NCBI GenBank assembly: GCA_024803745.1
Contig: JANJXV010000004.1
Coordinates: forward strand, 42,155,358 to 42,219,357
Direction of reading: 5' to 3'
DNA length: 64,000 nt
Source: Megascapheus bottae
Lineage: Eukaryota; Chordata; Mammalia; Rodentia; Geomyidae
Shown one piece after another: positions 22,740 through 33,578 of the stretch (positions are counted from its first letter, which is position 1; every line of letters starts with the position of its first letter). A program made the translations under genes and the position numbers. The notes beneath the pieces were generated by a model. The model was given only the letters and a program-made list of their open reading frames with translations. It was not told the DNA's origin and did no database searches.

Positions 22740-23225
22740 AATATTTATTTTGAAAATTTCTTTATTGTTATTGTAGAGGTGAAGATAACTCAGATAAAGA
22801 GTGGCTTTCATTTGCACAATGTCCCTGCTTCCTTCATTCTCTCCCACTTTTTTTTTTCCAGTACTGGGCTTGGGCTCAGGGCTTGAGCACTTTCCCTAGA
22901 TTTTCTCAAGGCTAGGGCTCTACCACTTGAGCCACAGCACCACTTCTGGCTTTTTGCTACGTATGTGTACCGAGGAATCGAACCTGGGTCTTCGTGCATG
23001 CTAGGCAAGCACTCTACCACTAGGCCAAACTCCCGGCCCTCTCTCCCACTTTTTCCCTCCTGACCCCACCCACAAGTTGTGTAGTTCATTGTAAATATAG
23101 TGTCTAGTAAGTATCTGCTGCATTTGCTTATCCTTTGTCCCCACCCCTTACCATCCCAAGACAGATAAACAAACAAATATGACAAAAGAAAAAGAAAACA
23201 AACAGAAACAAAGAAAAACATTTCT
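22740..23225 (-). mobile_element. older L1 3' UTR fragment
   Basis: After removing the SINE inside it, the plus strand reads as an antisense L1 3' UTR of a rodent type: 'tgcacaatgtccctgcttcct', 'cccacaagttgtgtagttcattg', 'tagtgtctagtaagtatctgctgcatttgc'. The limits are approximate and it may run on toward 23500. Confidence 0.6.
22853..23040 (-). mobile_element. IDL-Geo SINE
   Basis: Antisense Geo then antisense ID-like monomer, well preserved (cgaacctgggtcttcgtgcatgc). A perfect 14-base target-site duplication, ctctcccacttttt, lies at 22839-22852 and 23041-23054. It was inserted into the L1 3' UTR. Confidence 0.95.
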
Positions 23226-23511
23226 TATTCAATTTCTGGCAAATTTCATTGGTTAAACAAAACACACTGGAACATGATAAATTATACAGGCCTCTATGCA
23301 TTCACACAGAGTGAGACCAAAGAAGGATATTCTTAGAAGACAATCACAAAAGGGCATTGGCTATGTGCATCTTATCATATGAAAGGGGACTTTTGTCTTG
23401 GTTCTTACTTATCCAAGTTCACATTTCCATGTCTACATTGCAACCTGAGATTGGCAAAGACCCATGGATAATTAGATTTATCTGAGTGTTACACATTATA
23501 AACACATTTTT

Positions 23512-24045
23512 TTAAAAATAAATTTTGTTGTTGGGGTAATGTATAGATGGGTTGAAGTTACATTTGTTGGGTAGTAGGTGCATTACTTCTCAAACATTGA
23601 TACCCCTTCTCATGTTCTTTGTCCCTCGTTCCCTCCCCTCATCCCCTCCCAATCATTTTGTTTTCCCCCTTCCCTTCCCTGTTTCAAATAAACATATATA
23701 CAATATACCAGATAACAAAGTCAGATACAATAACCACATGAGATTAATCATAAGTAGAAAAAAAGAGAAAGGAAATAACTGCATATATTAAGAACAACAT
23801 TCACAAAGATAAACCTATCCTAGAGTTCATTTCATTTATCTTCCTGTGTGTACACATGTACATAGCTTTTGAGCTAGTGTGATGCTCTGCTAGGAGAGTC
23901 CAAGATGTGTACTAATTATTACAAATGAGAGAAACCATAGAGCCTATGTTCCTTTGGGTCTGGATTACTTCACTGAATATGATTTTTTCTAAGTCTTTCC
24001 ATTGGGACAATGTCATTCTTTCTGATGGCAGTATAGAATTCCATC
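23512..24045 (-). mobile_element. L1 3' end, strongly 5' truncated
   Basis: The plus strand shows the antisense 3' UTR ('tgcattacttctcaaacattg', 'cccaatcattttgttttccccc', 'aatataccagataacaaagtc') and ends inside the last codons of ORF2 ('gaattccatcg'). The limit to the right is a SINE. The 3' UTR is close to that at 15187. Confidence 0.85.
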
Positions 24046-24065
24046 GCAAACACAGGTATATATTT

Positions 24066-24248
24066 AGCCAGTCCTGGGACTTGATCTTGGCCCCTGGGCC
24101 CTGTTCTTGGGCTTTCTCAAGGCTAATGACCTACCACTGTGCTACAAAACCACTTCTGGCCTCTTCTCTGTATATGGTACTGAAGGATTAAACATAGGGC
24201 TTTGTGCATGCTAGATGAGCACTCACCACTCCGCCACAGTCCCAGCCC
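24066..24248 (-). mobile_element. IDL-Geo SINE
   Basis: Antisense Geo ('gccagtcctgggacttgatct') and ID-like monomer ending 'cacagtcccagccc'. It is moderately diverged. Confidence 0.9.
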
Positions 24249-24286
24249 ATAAACAAAGATATTTTAAACATAAATATCCTCATTTT

Positions 24287-24476
24287 GGGGCCGGGAATTT
24301 GGCCTAGTGGTTAAAGTGCTTGCATAGCATGCACGAAGACTCGGGTTTGATTCCTTGGTACCACATGTAGAAAAAGCCAGAAGTGGTGCTGAGGCTCAAG
24401 TGGTAGAGTTCTAGCCTTGAGAAAGTCCAAGGACAGTGCTCAGGCCCTGAGCTCAAGCCCAGGACTGGCAAAAAAA
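24287..24476 (+). mobile_element. IDL-Geo SINE at the 5' end of an L1
   Basis: A full-length, well-preserved copy (gggccgggaatttggcctagt ... aggactggcaaaaaaa). It is preceded by atcctcattttg (24276-24287) and followed by atcctccatttg (24477-24488), where L1 begins. See the finding on this junction. Confidence 0.95.
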
Positions 24477-25023
24477 ATCCTCCATTTGACAAGATCCAAC
24501 AACCCTTTATGTTAAAAGCTCTTGAGAAACTAGGAATACATGGAACATTCCTCAATATAATAAAGGCCATGTATGACAAACCCACTGCTAGTATTACACT
24601 TAATGGTGAAAAGCTAAAGCCATTCCCTCTAAAATCAGGAATGAGACAAGGATGCCCACTCTCTCCACTCCTCTTTAACATAGTATTAGAATTCCTAGCC
24701 AGTGCAATAAGGCAAGAAGCAAGTATAAAGGGGATCCAAGCAGGGAAAAAGGAAGTAAAACTATCCCTCTTTGCAGATGACATGATTCTGTATTTAAAGA
24801 ATCCTATAGACTCTACTCCCAAGCTCCTTGAGCTGATTCAAAACTTTGGAAGAGTAGCAGGCTATAAAATCAACCCTCAAAAATCAACTGCCTTCCTCTA
24901 CACCAACAGTGAGAGGAACGAGGCAATAATCAGGAAAGCAACTCCTTTCGCAATAGCCTCAAAGAAAATAAAGTACCTAGGAATTAGCTTAACTAAGAAT
25001 GTAAAGGACCTTTTTGATGAAAA

Positions 25024-25217
25024 CTTTTTTTTGCCAGTCCTGGGCTTAAGCTCAGGGCATGAACACTGTCCTTGGACTTTCTCAAGACTAGAGTTCTACC
25101 ACTTGAGCCTCAGCACCACTTCTGGCTTTTTTCTATGTATGTGGTACCGAGGAAGTGAACCCGGGTCTTCGTGCATGGTAGGCAAGCACTTTAACCACTA
25201 GGCCAAACTCCCAGCCC
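25024..25217 (-). mobile_element. IDL-Geo SINE inside L1 ORF2
   Basis: Antisense Geo then ID-like monomer, flanked by tgatgaaaa at 25015-25023 and 25218-25226. The L1 frame reads on into the antisense SINE, so residues from about 172 to 230 of the open frame 24509-25201 are SINE-derived. Confidence 0.95.
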
Positions 25218-25404
25218 TGATGAAAAATTTAAAACCCTAAAAAAGGAAATTAAAGCAGAACTAGGGAAATGGAAAAACCTCCCATGCTCCTGGATTGGAA
25301 GAATCAACATTGTGAAAATGACAATCTTGCCAAGGGCTATCCACAAATTCAACACAATACCCATCAATATCCCAATGTCATTCTTTAAAGAAATAGAAGA
25401 GGCA

Positions 25405-25550
25405 GACGGGTGGAGGGGAGTGGGGGGGAGGGTAATGGGTACCAAGACATGTGAAAGGGTATCAAAGTATGTGAATTAATGCAACTTCTATCTGGCAAAT
25501 ATCATGTAACCCTCTTATTAATTACAATAAAAAAAGAAAAAAGAAAAAAT
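25405..25550 (+). mobile_element. 146-bp L1 3' tail inserted in L1
   Basis: Only the end of the L1 3' UTR (G-rich patch, 'gtaatgggtaccaagacatgtg', 'ctggcaaatatcatgtaaccc') plus an A-rich tail. It is flanked by a perfect 16-base duplication, agaaatagaagaggca, at 25389-25404 and 25551-25566. It closely resembles the 3' UTR of the host L1 at 27133-27280. Confidence 0.95.
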
Positions 25551-27282
25551 AGAAATAGAAGAGGCAATCCAAAATTTCATATGGAATAATAAAAGACCCC
25601 GTATAGCAAAAACACTTCTTAGCAGAAAGAACAGCGCCGGAGGAATTTCAATTTCAAACTTTAGACTCTATTACAGAGCTATAATTATCAAAACAGCTTG
25701 GTACTGGCACAAAAACAGGTTTGAAGACCAATGGAATAGAACTGAAGACCCAGATATTAAACCACAGACCTATAGCCACCTAATCTTTGACAAAGGAGCC
25801 AAAAAAATAGACTGGAAGAAAGACAGCCTCTTCAACAAGTGGTGCTGGCAGAACTGGTTAAGCACCTGCAGAAAACTAAAGTTGGATCCTTCTTTGTCAC
25901 GTTGCACTAGAATTAACTCCAAATGGATCAAATACGTAAAAGCTGACACACTGAAAACTTTACAGGAAGGAATAGGAGATACACTAGGCCTCCTTGGCAC
26001 AGATCGAAACTTTCTTAATAACGACCAAGAATCACAGCAAATAAGAGAAAGGCTGGATAAGTGGGACTGCATTAAACTGCAGAGCTTTTGTATGGCAAAG
26101 GACATAGTAAATTGATTAGGACACCTACAGAGTGGGAGAAGATCTTCACCAACCATACAATGGACAAAGGCCTCATATCGAAAATATATCAACAGCTCAA
26201 AAAATTGAATCACTCCAAAACTAATCTCCAAAGTAACAACCATCCCATTAAAAAATGGGCCAAAGACTTAAAGAGAGTCTTCTCTGAAGAAGAAACAAAA
26301 ATGGCATATAGACACATGAAGAAATGCTCCACATCTCTGGCCATAAAAGAAATGCAAATCAAAACAACTCTAAGATTCCACCTCACTCCAGTTAGAATGA
26401 CCAGGATCAGGAAAACGAATAATAACAGATGCTGGAGGGGATGTGGCCAGGAGGGATCACTACTACACTGTTGGTGGGAGTTCAAACTCATTCAACCACT
26501 ATGGAAAGCAGTATGGCAGTGCCTCAAAAGGCTAAACATAGAACTCCCCTATGACCCAGCAATTCCACTACTTGGCATTTACCCAACCATCCAGAAACTA
26601 GGGCATACTAAATCCACTACCACAACAATGTTCATTGCAGCACTATTTACCATAACAAAGGTATGGAACCAACCCAGATGTCCCTCAGTTGATGAGTGGA
26701 TCAACAAGTTGTGGTATTCGTACACAATGGAATTCTATGCTGCTGTCAGAAAAAAACGACATCGCCCCATTTTTTAGGAAATGGAAAGTCTTAGGAAAAA
26801 ATCATATTAAGTGAAGTAAGCCAGACTCAAAGGAACTTAGGCTCAATGGTTTCCCTCATTCGTCATAATCAGTAGAAACCTTGGGCTCTACTAGTAGAGA
26901 TCTGCAATAGAGCAAAACCTTGATACATAAGGCCATATAGTATGAAGCTAATTGAAAAGACCTCCAGGATATTGAAACAAAAGCCATATAATGAATGATT
27001 GTTGTCTTTAATGTGCTATGTTATCTCTCATCTCTTTTGCTGTCTCTTAGTTATCTCATATTGTTACAGTATTTCACTTTGTTATGTGATATATTGGATT
27101 TATTTGTATTTGGTTATTTAAATTGGATAGGGAGGGGTGAAAAGCAAGACAGGGGGGGTCGAGGGGAGGGTAATGGGGACCAAGACATGTGAAAGGGTGT
27201 CAATATATGTGAATTAATGCACCTTCTATCTGGCAAATATCATGTAACCCTTTTATTAATTACAATGAAAATATATTAAAAA

Positions 27283-27349
27283 ATCCTCATTTTACTCTTT
27301 GTCTGTTAATATAATATTGCCTGATGCAGTTTTTAAACAAAAAGTTAGA
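27283..27349. other. short unassigned spacer
   Basis: It starts with the downstream target-site copy of the L1 and otherwise holds no assigned element. Confidence 0.5.
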
Positions 27350-27572
27350 ACTGGGACTGTGGCTTAGTGGTAGCATACTTGCCTAGCATGCACAAAGTCT
27401 TGGATTTGATTGCTCAGTAGAAATAAACAGAAAAAGCTGAAAGTGACCCTATGGCTGAAGTGGTAGAGTGCTAGCTCTGAAAAAAATAAGCTTAGGGACA
27501 CTGTTCAGACCCTGAGTTCATGCCCCAGGACTGGCAAAACACCACCACCACCAACAACAACAGCACCACAAG
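27350..27572 (+). mobile_element. IDL-Geo SINE with (ACC)n(AAC)n tail
   Basis: Left monomer 'actgggactgtggcttagtgg' and Geo monomer ending 'gccccaggactggc'. It is diverged in the B box region. The tail is AACACCACC... then AAC units at 27538-27565. Confidence 0.9.
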
Positions 27573-27592
27573 AAGTTGTGAAAGATTTTTTT

Positions 27593-29560
27593 GGCTTGTC
27601 ATATATTTTATTTTTTCCATATATTTTTTATTGTAATTAATAGAAGGGTTTCATTATATTCACCATATAGAAGGTACATTACTTCACATATATTGATACC
27701 CTTTCTCATGTCTTGGTCCCAATTTCCCTCCCCACACCCCCACCCCTCATTTTGATTTCCCCCTTCCCTATCCTATTTCAAATAACCAAATAAATATATA
27801 TAATATATCAGATAACAAGGTGAAATACTGTAACAATATGAGATAACCAAGAGACAGCAAAAGAGATGAGAGATAACATAGTACATTAATGATAACAATC
27901 ACTCATTATATGGCTTTTGTTTCTATATCCTGGATGTCCTTTCATTTAGGTTCATACTATCTGGCCTTATGTATCTAGGTTTTCTTCTATTGTAAAACTC
28001 TGCTAGGAGAGCCCAAGGTTTCTACACATTATGACAAATGAAGGAAACCATTGAGCCTATGTTCCTTTGAGTCTGGCTTACTTCACTTAATATTTTTTTC
28101 TGTCTTTCCATTTCCTTGCAAATGGAGGTATGTTGTTCTTTCTGACAGCAGCATAGTATTCCATTGTGTATAAATACCACATCTTGTTGATCCACTCCTC
28201 AACTGAGGGATATCTGGGTTGGTTCCATATCTTTGCTATGGTAAATAGTGCTGCAATGAACATCATTGTGCTAGTGAATTTAGTATGTCTTTGTTTCTGG
28301 ATTATTGGGTAAATGCCAAGTAGTGAAATTGTTGGGTCCTAGGGGAGTTCTATGTTTAGTCTTTTGAGGAACTGCCATACTGCTTTCCATAGTGGTTGAA
28401 TGAGTTTGCACTCCCACCAACAGTGTAGAACTGATCCCTCCTGGCCACCAGCACTTGTTGTTATTAGATTTCCTGATCCCGTACATTCTAACTGGAGTGA
28501 GGTGGAATCTTAGAGTTGTTTTGATTTGCATTTCTTTTATGGCCCGAGATATGGAGCATTTCTTCATGTGTCTATAGGCCATTCTTATTTCCACTTCAAA
28601 GAAGTCTCTCTTTAAATCTTTAGTCCACCTTTTAATGGGATGGTTGTTTCTTTGCAGATTTGTTTTGGAGTGATTAATTTTTTGAGCTGTTGATATATTT
28701 TAGATATGAGGCCTTTGTCTGTTGTATGGTTAATGAAGACTTACACTCTGTAAGCTTTATAGTTAGTTTTCTAGCTATGTCTTTTGTCATACAGAAGCTC
28801 TGCAGTAGTCCCACTTATCCATCCTTTGTCTGATTTGTTGTGTTTCTGGGTCCTTATTAGAAAAGTTTCAACCTATGCCACGGAGGCCTAGTGTATCTCC
28901 CATTCCTTCTTGTAAAGTTTTCAGTGTATCTGCTTTCATCTCCAGGTCTTTGATCCATTTGGAGTTAATCCTGGTACAGGGTGACAAAGAAGGGTCCAAC
29001 TGTAGTTTTCTGCAGGTGCTTAACCAGTTCTGCCAGCACCACTTGTTGAAGAGGCTGTCTTTCTTCCATTCTATTTTTTTTGGCTCCCTTGTCAAAGATT
29101 AGGTGGCCATAGGTGTTTGGCTTAACATCTGGGTCCTCAGTTCTATTCCATTGGTCTTCAGGCCTGTTTTTGTGCCAGTACCAAGTTGTTTGATAATTAT
29201 AGCTCTGTAATAGAGTCTAAAGTTTGGAATTGAAATTCCTCCGGTGATGTTCTTTTTGCTAAAAAGTGTTTTTGCTACATGGGACTTTTATTATTCCGTA
29301 TGAAATTTTGGATTGCTTATTCTATTTCTTTAAAGAATGACATTGGTATATTGATGGGTATTGCATTGAATTTGTAGATAGCCCTTGGCAAGATTGTCAT
29401 TTTCATGATATTGATTTTTCCAATCCAGGAGCATGGGAGGTTTTTACATTTCCTCAGTTCTGCTTTAATTTCCTTTTTCAGGGGTTGAAAGTTTTCAACA
29501 TTGTTAGTTAAGTTAATTCCTAGATACTTTATTTTCTTGAGGCTATTGCAAAAGGAGTTG
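27593..29560 (-). mobile_element. L1 (LINE-1), 5' truncated
   Basis: About 1.97 kb. In plus-strand order it shows the antisense A-tail, 3' UTR and ORF2 C-terminus up to the RT-distal 'KKIKYLGI' region (cctagatactttattttctt). The near-match gtgaaaga-T-run flanks it (27578-27592 and 29561-29577), giving a complete insertion with target-site duplication. The coding part has frameshifts; surviving blocks include 28280-28594 and 28868-29095. Confidence 0.92.
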
Positions 29561-29668
29561 GTGAAAGAGTTTTTTTTAAATATTGCATCGACCTTCTTAG
29601 ATTGTTGATAAGTATATCCAAAATGTTTTCAATTTGGCTGGTGGTTTCACATAAACTCCTAAACCCAT

Positions 29669-29924
29669 TTCTTTCTTTCTTTCTTTCTTTTTTTTTGATG
29701 GTCTTGGGGCTTGAACTCTGGGCCTCGGTACTGTCCCTGGACTCCTTTGCTCAAGACCAGTGTTCCACCACTTGAACTACAGTGCTACTTCCAGAATATT
29801 GGGGGTGATTAATTGGAGATAACAGTCTCATGGACTTTCCTGTTCTGATTAGCTTTGAACCAGGATCCTCAGATCTCAGTCTCCTTAGTAGCTAGCATTA
29901 CAGGCAAGGATCATTGATACCTGA
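29669..29924 (-). mobile_element. B1-like/Geo composite SINE
   Basis: (TTTC)n-type tail at 29669-29690, antisense Geo (ggggcttgaactctgggcct), 'ttggagataacagtctcatgg', then a diverged B1-like edge ('tagtagctagcattacaggca'). Confidence 0.9.
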
Positions 29925-30711
29925 CTATGTAGTGATGAAAATATCTGGCCTGTTTGTCCTGGTTTAGGTTTTGCTGTTAGAATTGAATTGCTTCCCCCCC
30001 CCCGACCCCAATTTGGATTTTAGATCCATTTCTTATTTCCTGTTAGGGTATTTCACACCATTTATATATTTCACTCTTTGAATTTCTTTTCTTAAAATAT
30101 TTACAAATAGTCTACAGGAAATATTCAAACATGAGAATGCCAGCCAACATGATTTGAGTAATATTCAAGTAATCTGAGTTAGGTCTCCCAGAAAGGTTAA
30201 CAGCCCTCCATTAGAGCATGTGTTTAAGATTGCCAGTTTAAAAGCTTATTTTGCTTTCAAACCTTATGCTTTTTAATACGATTTGTATGATTTGTGTGAA
30301 GTATGTACTACGTCTAAAATGGACTAGTATTTATTTTATTTTCAGAAATAACTCACCATCAGCAAGCACGACCAGCAAAACACACTTATAACAGAGCAAT
30401 GACTGAATAAGATTGGCCGGTAGCCACCACTTTTCCTTTACAGTTTTCTTGTTACCAGAGTCTGAGAGGAGAAAAGGATGAAGTGTCTGTTGCATGAGTA
30501 TCAACTTAATTAGACAGGAGTAAGAAGTTCTGGTGTGTTTTTGTAAAGAAGATTAACTACAGACAATGACCATGTATTCTACCTTTCAAAAAGAAGAAAA
30601 GCTTTTGTATGTTTTCTCTATAAAGAAATAATAAGTATTTGAAAAGATATGTTTATCTTCAATTATGTAGTACATGTGTCTAGTCATCAGATAATGTCCC
30701 ATGAATATGTA
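29925..30711. other. unassigned DNA
   Basis: No assignable repeat. It includes a C11 run at about 29993-30003. Confidence 0.35.
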
Positions 30712-30727
30712 GAACTTACAGGTTTTT

Positions 30728-30738
30728 TAAATTAACAT

Positions 30739-30781
<43 letters not shown>

Positions 30782-30978
30782 TTGCCCATCCTGGGCTTGA
30801 GCTCAGGGCCTGAGCACTGTCCTTGCCTTTCCTCATGTTTCCTCATGGCTAGAGCTCTACCACTTGAGCCTCAGCACCACTTCTACCTTTTTTCCATGTA
30901 TGTGGTATGGAGGAACTGAACCTCAGTCTTCGTGCATGCTAGGCAAGCATTCTACCAGTAGGACAAACTCCTGGCCTG
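30728..30978 (-). mobile_element. IDL-Geo SINE with (TTTA)n tail
   Basis: The tail has grown into about 12 TTTA units (30738-30785). The body is antisense Geo then ID-like monomer. The 16-base target-site duplication gaac(t/g)tacaggttttt lies at 30712-30727 and 30979-30994, with one mismatch. Confidence 0.95.
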
Positions 30979-31038
30979 GAACGTACAGGTTTTTGTATAG
31001 CTATTAGAACATTTTAAATGTACTTAAATGAAGAACAT

Positions 31039-31229
31039 CTGTGTACTGGTGGCTCCTAGTTACGCAGGAGACAGAGATCTGAGGATCATGGTTAAAAGCC
31101 AGTCCAGGTAAGAAAATCTATGAGGGTCTTATCTCTAATAAACTACTCAGAAAAAGCCAGAAGTGGCTGCGTGCTAGCCTTAGCAAAGGAATGGCACTCA
31201 AGCCCAGAATTCAAGCTCCAGCACATTTA
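31039..31229 (+). mobile_element. B1-like/Geo composite SINE, shortened Geo
   Basis: B1-like left half ('tggctcctagttacgcagga', 'gagatctgaggatcatgg') then a Geo half with a gap around 31167-31185 (the 'ctgtggctcaagtggtagag' part is reduced). It runs directly into a (CA)n tract. Confidence 0.88.
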
Positions 31230-31281
31230 ACACACACACACACACACACACAACACACACACACACACACACACACCCCCA

Positions 31282-31326
<45 letters not shown>
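31230..31326. repeat. (CA)n microsatellite in SINE tail
   Basis: About 97 bp of CA units with a few interruptions (ACA and CCCC slips). It lies between the 3' end of one SINE and the A-rich spacer before the next. Confidence 0.95.
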
Positions 31327-31327
<1 letters not shown>

Positions 31328-31348
31328 GAAAACAAACAAAAAACAGAA

Positions 31349-31622
31349 GCTGGGTGCTGGTGGCTCACACCTGTAATCCTAGCTACTCAGGAGTCTGAGA
31401 TCTGAGGATCGTTCTTCAAAGCCAGCTTGGGCACAAAAGTCTGTTTGACTCTTATTTCCAATTAGCCATCAGGAAACCAGATGTGGCAGTGTGGCTCAAA
31501 ATGGTAGAGTGCTGGCCTTGAGCTGGAGAGCTCAGGGACAGTGCCCAGGCCCAGAGTTCAAGCCCTGTGACCTATAAAAAGTAAAACAAAGCCAAAACCC
31601 AAAACAAAAACAAAGAAAAAGA
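31349..31622 (+). mobile_element. B1-like/Geo composite SINE, best-preserved copy
   Basis: The clearest representative. The B1-like half is 'gctgggtgctggtggctcacacctgtaatcctagctactcagg' in two adjoining pieces, then 'ttcaaagccagcttgggca', 'cttatttccaattagcc'. The Geo half is 'tgtggctcaaaatggtagag ... cagagttcaagccctgtga'. An A-rich tail runs to about 31622. Confidence 0.95.
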
Positions 31623-32598
31623 ACAATTCTATGTTAGTTAATGCATAGAAATATTGTGATATGCAAAATTTCTTCAAATATAGTGACTGGAACTGTTTTT
31701 TCCTTTTGTGATACTTTATACTGGTACAGAATAACTATGCTAATTCCTTTCCCCAATTATATTCTTATATTGTTTACTATGTAAGCCTGGCTCACTAGTA
31801 AGGGACACTGGAAATGATGTAAACCATATATAAGCATTTAACAGGCATGATTTCATTTATTTAATCATCATTTTGCATCTGAGAAACAGGTTATTAGGTT
31901 GCACCATATATAATATACAAAGTTAATATTGTTGGACAAGTGCTTTAGTATACACAGATAGAACATGTTGAGAAAAATACTTAACATTAAACAAATAATT
32001 AAGCAACTTTCCATGTTATTTTCTTGCTATTGTGCCATCTAATGCTAGTGTATGCAATTGCTTTACAAGCTACAGAAAACTAAGAAGTAGGAGGGATGGT
32101 CACTGATATTTTAAGTAATTTATGGTTTTTCACCATCAGACATGAATTTTTAAAGTACATAGTCAATAAATAAAAATTATTTTGTATAACCCAAGTTCAA
32201 GGTAGTTTAGATGGAAATGAGAAATAGAACTATGACTGAATTTTAAAAGAATATGAGAATATTATAAAGCAATATTTATGACTTGAATCCTAAAGTCCAT
32301 ATTAACGTCATAGTAATAGCCTGGTGTTTTATGCGTCTCTCTGGTGTTGGTGGCATCATCCGTTTAGTCTTCACTTTGCCTCAAGCAAAAATAAAACTTA
32401 CTGTTGCATACCATATGGCAACATAACTTCCATATTCAAGAGAGACCATGTTCCTTCTAAATGTCACTCATCTTTTACTGTGGCTAAAAACAAAAATAAG
32501 AAAGGAAGAGGGAAAATGTTACCCTGATGTTTGAAATGGTACATAGTTCTGGAATTGTAGAATGTCTGATGGACAAAAGATTTCCTTTTGGTTGGTGC

Positions 32599-32648
<50 letters not shown>

Positions 32649-33418
32649 TAAATTCTTAGGCATTCCTGCCTAACCCTGAAGGGATGAGGCCCATTCTGCA
32701 TATTTAGGTTGTTTAATTACTAGATTGTCAGCTATGGATTGGATACTTTTATATTTCTTTATGGAAAGGAGGAAGCAGAACAGATCATAATAAGGATCAG
32801 AATTTGTGGGAAAAGTTCTAGGTTGGAGGAAAATGTGGAGTCTGCTGATGTCCTGGTTCACTGGGAAACATTCAGGTTCCTCTTCAAACTCTGAAAGAAA
32901 ACCTTTCAACAGAGTACTGCAGAGAATTCTCAGAGGCGGAAAAAAATAAGTGGCTTTTCTTAAGACAGATGAAGACAGTCATGAGGATTCATCCACATTT
33001 GCCAATTCCCAAGTAAGTGATGGTACATACTCTACGTACTCCGAGGAGACATTTTCCTAGGAGGCTCAGGTCTTTCTCCTTTTTTCTCAGTTGATAGATG
33101 CTGATTTTCATGGATTATATCAGCAGACCCTGGACTCCTAATAAGTGAGTCCCTTGGCTTTGGTGTGGTGTCAGGGACCTAACAGAACAGAGTTGATACA
33201 CTTAACAGGAATGATCAAAGAGAGCATGCTTTCAAAGACAGATTGTAAAAGTATGCAGGATGCTGGAATGATAACGGATGTGCATAGTTCCACAAGGGAC
33301 AACACTCTTCTCTTTTGTGTGTGTTTCCATCCTATTCGTCATCTCTTTGCCCCTGGCCCACTTTAGAATATCCCGAGTAAGTACCACCACTTACTTGCAA
33401 GTTGCTAAGGTGAGTCCT
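31623..33418. other. unassigned DNA with one MIR trace and a (GT)n
   Basis: 31840-31900 ('gcatgatttcatttatttaatcatc ... ttgcatctgagaaacagg') looks like a MIR piece. The rest is unassigned, and open frames of 60-80 codons here have no domain. Confidence 0.35.
32595..32646. repeat. (GT)n microsatellite
   Basis: GCGT units at the left edge, then about 22 GT units. Confidence 0.95.
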
Positions 33419-33419
33419 G

Positions 33420-33578
33420 TGGGTGAATCCTGATGAGTGTCTTTATCTGCCTTTTCCTCCACTGCATTCTAAGCAACAGAAGGACATAGGCTGTTTTCTA
33501 CCTCTACATTTCTAATTCCCGGTAAAGTGCTGTGACAAAGGTGACAGTCAATAAATGTTCATTGAAGTTTGGATTCTT
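33420..33578 (+). repeat. L2 3'-end fragment
   Basis: 'gcattctaagcaacagaaggacataggctg' then 'aattcccggtaaagtgctg' and 'agtcaataaatgttcattgaa' follow the L2 3' UTR order ('ctccatgagggcagggac ... cccagcacctagaacagtgcc ... ctcaataaatgtttgttgaa'). Confidence 0.62.

Larger units (their letters stand above)
24489..26800 (+). pseudogene. L1 ORF2 C-terminal two-thirds, broken
   Basis: ORF2 encodes the L1 endonuclease/reverse transcriptase. The endonuclease and the first part of RT are missing. The first open block (from 24509) holds the RT core, with '[13 protein letters not shown]' and the catalytic FADD at residues 88-91 of that block. After the SINE and L1-tail insertions the frame resumes ('[15 protein letters not shown]', '[17 protein letters not shown]'). 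It shifts at about 26110 ('FCMAKDIVN' then stop, continuing in another frame with '[13 protein letters not shown]'). The Cys-rich C-terminal part ([16 protein letters not shown]) follows. A further shift at a run of A near 26750 ends the frame in 'HRPIF'. It is not functional. Confidence 0.93.
24489..27282 (+). mobile_element. L1 (LINE-1), 5' truncated, twice interrupted
   Basis: It begins within ORF2 reverse transcriptase and runs to the 3' UTR and A-rich end at about 27282. It is interrupted by a SINE (25024-25217) and by a 146-bp L1 tail (25405-25550). The target-site copy atcctcatttt occurs at 24276 and 27283. The 3' UTR has a G-rich patch at 27133-27180, as is common in L1 3' UTRs. Confidence 0.95.

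Noticed and set aside
22808..23221. 137-codon minus-strand open frame
   Set aside because: Its C-terminal two-thirds is the IDL-Geo SINE read through; the rest is L1 3' UTR.
24304..24822. 172-codon minus-strand open frame
   Set aside because: It is antisense to L1 ORF2 and to the SINE at its 5' end, so it is a shadow frame.
25770..26243. 157-codon minus-strand open frame
   Set aside because: It is antisense to the L1 ORF2 C-terminal part.
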